Assembly (NCBI GenBank): GCA_913057815.1
Contig: CAJXOV010000208.1
Coordinates: forward strand, 1 to 5,242
Origin: an uncultured Flavobacteriales bacterium
Lineage (GTDB): Bacteria; Bacteroidota; Bacteroidia; Flavobacteriales_D; Sanyastnellaceae
DNA: 5,242 bases
Direction of reading: 5' to 3'
Shown here: positions 1 through 5,242 of the stretch, in pieces
How the letters are laid out: each line of letters starts with the position of its first letter
Position numbering within the stretch: position 1 is the stretch's first letter
The notes under the pieces: generated by a model
Databases searched by the model: none
The model's input: the letters and a program-made list of their open reading frames with translations, nothing else
Told to the model about the DNA's origin: nothing
Translations under genes and position numbers: made by a program

Positions 1-17
1 ATGTGTATAAGAGACAG
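1..17 (+). other. Nextera/Tn5 mosaic-end adapter remnant (artefact)
   Basis: The first 17 bases, ATGTGTATAAGAGACAG, are identical to the last 17 of the 19-base Tn5 mosaic end used in Nextera tagmentation libraries (AGATGTGTATAAGAGACAG). They are synthetic and were left untrimmed at the contig edge. They happen to supply an ATG in frame with the truncated gene that follows, giving a false N-terminus MCIRDS. Genomic sequence starts at base 18. The matching adapter at the other end makes a chance match very unlikely. Confidence 0.97.
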
Positions 18-276
18 CAATGAAATCGTATCTAAAGCATTAGAAGCACTACGGTATGGCTTAGAAAGAGAACAAATCGGCTTTGAACTCTTGCCAGATA
101 AATTCACCCTTACTCAGCTTCAGAATTTGTATGAAATCATTCTTGATAAAAAGTTTGATAAACGAAATTTCAGAAAGAACATTAAAAAAATGGAGCACGT
201 AATTCCATTGAATGAGAAACAAGAAGGTGTTCTGCATAAACCTGCTCAACTATTCAAATTTGAGAAAGACATTTAA
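18..276 (+). CDS. NrtR/Nudix-type transcriptional regulator, C-terminal fragment (5'-truncated)
   Basis: This is the C-terminal winged-helix DNA-binding part of an NrtR-like (Nudix-related) regulator. The frame is open from the contig edge to the TAA at 274-276 and gives about 85 genomic residues. The diagnostic stretch is ALRYGLEREQIGFELLPDKF, then FTLTQLQNLYEIILDKKFDK, RNFRKNIKKM and a C-terminal HKPAQLFKF, the usual layout of the wing and tail of this family. Family members usually have an N-terminal Nudix-like sensor domain binding ADP-ribose or a sugar-derived ligand and total about 220-250 residues, so roughly 150 residues including the whole sensor are missing. The apparent start at base 1 is adapter (MCIRDS) and must not be annotated. 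The family is known to control NAD or sugar catabolism genes; the effector and targets cannot be read here. Its stop lies inside the start region of the next gene. A Nudix hydrolase with the same C-terminal domain is the main alternative name. Confidence 0.85.
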
Positions 277-2473
277 AATAGAATGTCTTTTAATCGCTGT
301 AATTCTAAGTGTTTTTTGCAACGCGCAAAACATCAACCCTGATTTTAACGATGCGTTTCTTCAGGATGAAGTAGCTGTAATAAAGATTGAGATCAATGAA
401 GGTGATTTGTCCTTCATTCTAGATCAAGAAAACTGGGGACAATCTGAAGTTCCTGCTAGATTCATTTACGAGACTTCGTTTTTCACTGACACTATAGAAA
501 ACATAGGTTTTAGACTAAGAGGAAACACTAGTTTACAAGCAGCTAAAAAATCATTTAAAGTTTCATTCAACTCTTTTTCTGCTGGTAACAGATGGAAAGG
601 GCTTAAAAAACTAAATCTCAACGGAGAACATAATGATGTTAGTCTTATGCGCTCTAAAGTATGCTGGGATCTTCTCAGAGATCTAAACCTACCTTCTTCT
701 AGATCAAGCTATGTAAGGCTTTATATTAATGATGAGTTTAAAGGTGTATACTTAAATTTAGAACACATTGATGATCTCTTTTCTGAAAAGCGATTTTCTG
801 AAGGAAATGGAAATTTATATAAATGTACCTACCCAGCTAATCTTCAGTACGAAGGATCTTCTGCTGAAAATTATCAAATTCCAGCATATGAATTAAAAAC
901 AAACACATGGAACACAGACACCTATGGTGACTTAGCTAAGTTTATTACAGATATTAATCTTCAATCTGAAAATGAACTTGAATGTGAAATTCATCAGCAC
1001 TTCAATATTAGAGATTACATTAAAAGCTATGCAGCTGAAGTTTTAATCGGCCACTGGGATGGTTATGCCTATAACAATAATAACTTCTACCTCTACTCCA
1101 ATCTTTCCGAAGAAAGAATTGAATGGATTCATTATGATCTAGACAACACCCTTGGAATAGACTGGTTTGGTACAGATTGGTCTCAAAGGAATATCTATGA
1201 TTGGATGAACGATTGGGATGAAAGGCCTTTGGCAGAATTAATTATGGAAAACGAAGAATGGAGAAATTTATTCAGCAATGATATTCAGAGCATTATCAAC
1301 GACTACTTCAATGTATCAATTATAGCAGAAAAAACAACCTATTGGAAAGATTTAATAGAAATATACGTTCAAGAGGATACGTATTACAGTCAAGATTACG
1401 GCTTTGAATATTCCGACTTTATAAACTCAGATGATCAAGATTGGGGCGGTCATGTTACTCAAGGTATATTAGAATATGTAGACTCACGAGCAACTTCTGC
1501 TTTAAATCAATTAGAATCTCTTCAAACCGAAAGAGGGCTTTTCGAATTAAGCGATTCATCTCCATTGATAGATGAAACTTCGCTGATTATAACTGCATTA
1601 GCCGATCAAAACATAGGAACAGAACTAACGCTGTACTATCAAATCAACGGCTTAGACTGGTTGTCAGAAGATATGTATCTTATTGACAATGGATTATATG
1701 AATATGAAATCCCTATCGAATCTACTTATGAGCTCATCTCCTATTATGTGCAATATGATGGCGATGGATTGAGTTTGAGTTACCCCTGTGAACCAATCAC
1801 TAAATCAGTAATACAAGCCATATCAGGATTAGTTATAAATGAGTTAATGGCCGACAACCAATCCAACTTAGCTGATGAAAATGGAGACTATGATGACTGG
1901 GCAGAACTATACAACACAGGTGGAATAGCCGGACTAGGTCAGTATTATATTTCTGATAATCCAAATTACCCGAATAAATGGCAACTTCCAGATGATTTAA
2001 TGACCCCGGAAAGTTATTTACTTTTGTGGTGTGATGATGATCCAGAAGAAGGCAGCCTTCATACTAATTTCAAATTGGATAATAATGGGGATAGCCTCTT
2101 TCTATTTACTACAGCAGCTGATGGATATAGTTTAGTTGATTATATAATGTTTGAAGAACAAACCGATGATTTATCATTCGGAAGAAGTTCAGATGGGGCT
2201 GAAAACTGGCAGGTTTTCGAAACTCCTACTCCGAACTCTACCAACCTAATCGTTTCAATCTCTGAATCTAACTCAGCTTCGCAATTAAATATTTATCCTA
2301 ATCCTACAATTGACTTTTTACATTTAAATCAAGAGGCTAGCTGGGTGTTGAGGTCATTGAATGGCAAGAGAATAAGTTCAAACTTATCAAGGATTCTAGA
2401 CCTCACTAACATCAGTTCAGGGACTTACATTTTGGAGGCTGATAATTTGATGATTAGGGTAGTTAAATTATAA
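260..2473 (+). CDS. Secreted CotH-family atypical kinase with lamin-tail domain and T9SS type A sorting domain
   Basis: Numbering is from the TTG at 260 (737 aa). Residues 1-23 form a signal peptide: basic RKTFK, hydrophobic LLIAVILSVF, cleavage near NAQ; no lipobox. Residues about 38-424 are a CotH kinase domain: RLRGN (85-89), KKSFK (96-100), a KLNLNGEHND block with D126 and R131, LNLEH with E168, WDGYAYNNNNFYLY (266-279) and HYDLDNT with D293 and D295, the likely metal-binding acidic pair. Known CotH proteins phosphorylate proteins (spore-coat CotB/CotG in Bacillus); the substrate here is unknown. Residues about 424-519 look like an unassigned beta-sandwich. Residues about 523-656 are a lamin-tail domain starting LVINELMADN. 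Residues about 675-737 are a complete T9SS type A sorting domain with NIYPNP (677-682), ending IRVVKL, so the protein is exported through the outer membrane. The first in-frame ATG (212) would overlap the previous gene by 65 bp and add 16 residues that merely shadow it; TTG 260 gives a normal signal peptide and a 17-bp overlap. The start is uncertain, the rest is firm. Confidence 0.9.
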   Translation: MRKTFKIECLLIAVILSVFCNAQNINPDFNDAFLQDEVAVIKIEINEGDLSFILDQENWGQSEVPARFIYETSFFTDTIENIGFRLRGNTSLQAAKKSFKVSFNSFSAGNRWKGLKKLNLNGEHNDVSLMRSKVCWDLLRDLNLPSSRSSYVRLYINDEFKGVYLNLEHIDDLFSEKRFSEGNGNLYKCTYPANLQYEGSSAENYQIPAYELKTNTWNTDTYGDLAKFITDINLQSENELECEIHQHFNIRDYIKSYAAEVLIGHWDGYAYNNNNFYLYSNLSEERIEWIHYDLDNTLGIDWFGTDWSQRNIYDWMNDWDERPLAELIMENEEWRNLFSNDIQSIINDYFNVSIIAEKTTYWKDLIEIYVQEDTYYSQDYGFEYSDFINSDDQDWGGHVTQGILEYVDSRATSALNQLESLQTERGLFELSDSSPLIDETSLIITALADQNIGTELTLYYQINGLDWLSEDMYLIDNGLYEYEIPIESTYELISYYVQYDGDGLSLSYPCEPITKSVIQAISGLVINELMADNQSNLADENGDYDDWAELYNTGGIAGLGQYYISDNPNYPNKWQLPDDLMTPESYLLLWCDDDPEEGSLHTNFKLDNNGDSLFLFTTAADGYSLVDYIMFEEQTDDLSFGRSSDGAENWQVFETPTPNSTNLIVSISESNSASQLNIYPNPTIDFLHLNQEASWVLRSLNGKRISSNLSRILDLTNISSGTYILEADNLMIRVVKL

Positions 2474-2494
2474 TGTGTGTTAATTACACTTTCG

Positions 2495-2502
2495 TATTTT
2501 TG
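2495..2502 (+). promoter_or_regulatory. Probable Bacteroidota -7 promoter element (TAnnTTTG) for the GH13 gene
   Basis: TATTTTTG matches the Bacteroidota -7 consensus TAnnTTTG exactly and lies in the only intergenic gap (2474-2522, 49 bp), 20 bp before the ATG at 2523. Transcription would start near 2507-2510, leaving a leader of about 13-16 nt, too short for a riboswitch. No clear -33 TTG is present about 20 bp upstream, which weakens the call. The leader has no Shine-Dalgarno motif, as is normal in this phylum. A weak GTGT/ACAC inverted repeat spans about 2477-2489; no convincing terminator for the upstream gene is visible. In A+T-rich DNA an 8-mer like this can also arise by chance. Confidence 0.45.
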
Positions 2503-2522
2503 ACAATAAACCTATCCAATTC

Positions 2523-5195
2523 ATGAAAACAATTCTGGCCTGTGTCTTAGTGCTATTAAGCTATTCTTTATCAGCTCAAATAATCACGTCAACACCTCCA
2601 TTCCCTTCGCAAAGTGAGGAAGTTACGGTGTATTTCGATTCATCTCAAGGTAACGCAGAATTAGCTGATGTAGCCGTTGTATATATGCATACAGGTGTAA
2701 TTACATCCAACAGCTCTACTCCTACAGATTGGCAAAATGTAATAGGAAACTGGGGAACTGCAGATGCTCAAGTTCTAATGACCAATGAAGGAAGCGGAAT
2801 ACATTCTTACACCTTCACTCCTTCTTTAGAAGACTGGTACAGCACTGATATGGGAGAGTCAATAGAACGACTTGCTTTTGTGTTTAGAAATGAAGCAGGT
2901 AATGCTGTTGGTAGAGAAGAAGATGGAGGAGATATATTCTATGATTTATCTGACGGAACATTTGAAGTCATTTTCCAAAACCCTAGCACTCCTTCAGTTC
3001 TAGCAGAAATAGATGAGCTTATTCCTGTCTCAGCATCAAGTTCAATAATGGCAGATTTAGTAATTACATTGAACGGAGAAGAAGTAGCTAGTGAAACTCT
3101 AACCCAATCTATATCTACTTCTGTATCAGCTTCCGAAGCAGGTGAATATGAAGTGGTAGTTAGCGCTACTGCTGATGGAACAACTGTCACAGACACATTT
3201 TTGGTAATAATAGTTCCTGAACCAACATTAGCAGAAGCTCCGGCTGGAGTGATAAATGGAATCAACTATATGAATGATGGAAATGTGGTTCTCCAGCTTC
3301 ATGCTCCTTACAAGGAAAATGTATTTGTTTTAGGAGACTTCAATGAATGGAGCCCTTCATTAGCTTACATGATGAATCTTACTCCAGATCAAACCAAATG
3401 GTGGATAGAGTTAGAAGGACTAGATGCTGATATAGAATATAGGTTTCAATACAGCGTAAATAATGATGAGCTTAGAATAGCCGATCCATATACTGAAAAA
3501 GTAGTAAACCAATGGGATGACCCGTGGATTCCTGCATCTACAGATGACAATTTAACTCCCTATCCTCAATTTTTAACAACTGAACCTGTATCAGTTCTAC
3601 AAATCAATCAAACGGAGTTTAATTGGACAGATGGAAGTTTTGAATTACCAGCTGAAGAAAAACTAAATGTCTATGAACTTCTAGTTAGAGATTTTGTAGA
3701 AGCTAAAAACTTTCAAACCATCATAGATACACTTGACTATTTAGAAAACTTAGGAATTAACGCGGTGCAATTCATGCCTGTTAATGAGTTTGAAGGAAAT
3801 AATTCTTGGGGATATAATCCTAGCTTTTTCTTTGCAGTAGACAAATTTTATGGTGGAGAAGAGAATTACAAAGCACTGATTAATGCGTGTCACGAAAGAG
3901 GAATCGCTGTTATCATGGATATAGCGCTAAACCACAGTTTCGGGCAGAATCCACAGGTAAGACTTTATTTCGATGCTGATGCTGGTGAATACGGGCAGCC
4001 TACCGCTCAAAGCTTGTGGTTCAATGAGGTTCCTAAGCATGACTTTAATGTTGGTTATGATTACAATCATGAAAGTCCTCATACACGTAATTACTGCGAG
4101 CGTGTGTTACAATACTGGATAGAAGAATACCACATAGATGGTTATAGAATGGATTTGAGTAAAGGATTTACTCAAAACAACACGATAGGAAACATAGGAG
4201 CTTGGAATCAATACGATCAAAGCAGAATAGACATCCTCAACAACTACAAAGCTAAAGTTCAAGAATCAAACGCTGATGCATATTTCATTCTAGAGCATTT
4301 CGCTAATAACGATGAAGAAACATCACTGGCTAACAATGGTCATATGCTGTGGGGAAACTTAAATCATGAATACGGTGAGGCTAGCATGGGTTATAGCTCT
4401 AATCTTTCTTGGGGTTCTTACCAAGACAGAAACTGGAACAATCCGTCTTTAGTGACTTACATGGAAAGCCATGATGAAGAACGACTGATGGTAAAAAACT
4501 TAGAGTTTGGAAACAGCTCAGGAGCCTACAACATCACCAATCTAGGAACAGCGTTAGATAGAATAGAATTAGCCAATGTATTTTTATACGGAGTTCCAGG
4601 GCCGAAAATGATATGGCAGTTTGGTGAGCTAGGTTATGATTATTCAATCAACTATTGTACAGATGGAACAATAAGTGAAGACTGCAGGACAGGTGAAAAG
4701 CCTATCAGATGGGATTACTACTCACAAGCAGGAAGAAAGGATATATATGATGTGGCATCCACATTAATGTATTTAAGAAACAATTATGATTTCATGCATA
4801 CCACTGATTTCAATATCGATTTAGGTGGAACAGGAAAAAGAATTCATTTAAATGGTGACATTAATGCTACCATTATAGGAAACTTTGATGTGAACGAAAT
4901 ATCTATGGTTCCAGGGTTTCAAAACACAGGGACATGGTACGAAGTATTTAGCGGTGATGAAATTCAAGAAGACAATCTAAGTAATTCTTTTGTTCTTCAA
5001 CCAGGTGAATACCGGTTCTATGTAGACACTCAAATTGAATTACCCAACTCAGTAAAAGAAGAAAGTCTGGTTGAGTTTAAGGAACTAAAGTTGTATCCGA
5101 ATCCAACAAGTCAGAATTTGAATATCGAACTCCCTACGGGCTTTATTTCGAGTAAAAACAAACTAACTATTCATAATTTGATCGGTGAGATTATA
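2523..5195 (+). CDS. Secreted GH13 alpha-amylase-family glycoside hydrolase with T9SS sorting domain (3'-truncated)
   Basis: The ATG at 2523 opens 891 genomic codons with no stop before the adapter. Residues 1-19 are a signal peptide (MKTILACVLVLLSYSLSAQ). About 20-145 is a beta-rich module (VYMHTGVIT, LAFVFRNEAGN, EDGGDIFYDL) resembling N-terminal modules of Bacteroidota amylases, possibly starch-binding. About 146-235 is Ig-like. About 252-345 is CBM48-like (VFVLGDFNEWSP). The GH13 barrel begins near 382 (LNVYELLVRDF) and has all four motifs: DIALNH (D466, N470, H471), GYRMDLSKG (R542, nucleophile D544), YFILEH (acid/base E591) and MESHDEER (H650, D651). It should therefore be an active retaining alpha-glucan hydrolase or transglycosylase; amylase, pullulanase-like and branching activity cannot be separated by eye. 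C712 and C721 could form a disulfide. About 758-840 is the C-terminal beta domain. A T9SS type A domain starts near 853 (KLYPNP, 856-861) and is cut at residue 891, so about 35-45 residues are missing. Beyond 5196 the frame reads adapter (SVSYTHLRAHET) and is not protein. The short gap to the CotH gene allows either co-transcription or its own promoter. Confidence 0.93.
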
Positions 5196-5196
5196 T

Positions 5197-5242
5197 CTGT
5201 CTCTTATACACATCTCCGAGCCCACGAGACCTCTCTACATCT
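5197..5242 (-). other. Nextera i7 adapter with index read-through (artefact)
   Basis: Bases 5197-5215 (CTGTCTCTTATACACATCT) are the reverse-complement Tn5 mosaic end. Bases 5216-5230 (CCGAGCCCACGAGAC) are the Nextera read-2/i7 arm. Bases 5231-5238 (CTCTCTAC) match, from memory, the standard Nextera i7 index N707, and 5239-5242 (ATCT) match the start of the P7 tail. This is a full adapter read-through, not genome. It keeps the amylase frame open and would add a false tail SVSYTHLRAHETSLH to a predicted protein. Genomic sequence ends at about 5196. Confidence 0.98.

Noticed and set aside
61..249. 62-codon open frame on the minus strand inside the regulator fragment
   Set aside because: The + strand frame encodes recognisable winged-helix motifs; the minus-strand peptide is rich in Phe, Leu and Ile, as expected from reading A-rich coding DNA backwards.
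283..333. ATG at 283 as a possible start for the CotH gene
   Set aside because: It is out of frame with the CotH protein and reaches a stop after 17 codons. The signal-peptide core reads only in the frame of 260.
2474..2494. Rho-independent terminator after the CotH gene
   Set aside because: The only inverted repeat (GTGT/ACAC) is short, A+T-rich and imperfect. The T run that follows is better explained as part of the TAnnTTTG element.
2939..3265. 108-codon open frame on the minus strand inside the amylase gene
   Set aside because: It lies wholly within the Ig-like and linker part of a well-supported gene, its Ser/Thr/Val-rich translation resembles no known family, and no promoter is evident. 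It is a shadow of the + strand coding sequence.
5197..5242. Extension of the amylase protein to the last base
   Set aside because: These codons are Nextera adapter (SVSYTHLRAHET), not coding genome.
1..5242. Mobile element based on the inverted mosaic ends at the two edges
   Set aside because: The inverted 17/19-base ends are Tn5-derived, but the i7 arm and index beyond the right copy show they come from library preparation. No transposase is present.

Overview
The window looks like a short genomic or metagenomic contig from the phylum Bacteroidota, most likely a marine or freshwater flavobacterium-like lineage. Four things support this: strongly A+T-rich DNA with A/T-ending codons, two consecutive secreted proteins carrying type IX secretion (T9SS) type A sorting domains, no Shine-Dalgarno motif at the clearest gene start, and a TAnnTTTG promoter element. 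No exact genus can be given from sequence alone.

Both ends are library adapter, not genome. Bases 1-17 are the Nextera/Tn5 mosaic end. Bases 5197-5242 are the reverse-complement mosaic end, the i7 adapter arm, an 8-base index and the start of the P7 tail. The biological sequence is therefore 18-5196 (5179 bp), and both truncated genes are cut by the contig ends, not by mutation.

Layout, all on the + strand: (1) 18-276, the C-terminal winged-helix part of an NrtR/Nudix-type transcriptional regulator. (2) 260-2473, a secreted protein with a CotH-type atypical kinase domain, a beta-sandwich region, a lamin-tail domain and a complete T9SS sorting domain; its start overlaps gene 1. (3) A 49-bp gap with a probable Bacteroidota promoter. 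(4) 2523-5195, a secreted multidomain GH13 alpha-amylase-family enzyme with all four GH13 motifs, cut off inside its own T9SS sorting domain. No RNA gene, CRISPR array, insertion sequence or other mobile element was seen, and there is no gene-free stretch over 49 bp.

Working together: the amylase would act on alpha-glucans at the cell surface or outside the cell, delivered by T9SS. The CotH protein would use the same export route, but its substrate is unknown. NrtR-family regulators in Bacteroidota often sit by sugar-utilisation genes, so a small carbohydrate-responsive locus is possible, though nothing here proves co-regulation. I found no convincing new biological system. The most decisive observation is the adapter at both ends; the secreted CotH kinase beside a T9SS amylase is the most interesting biological one.
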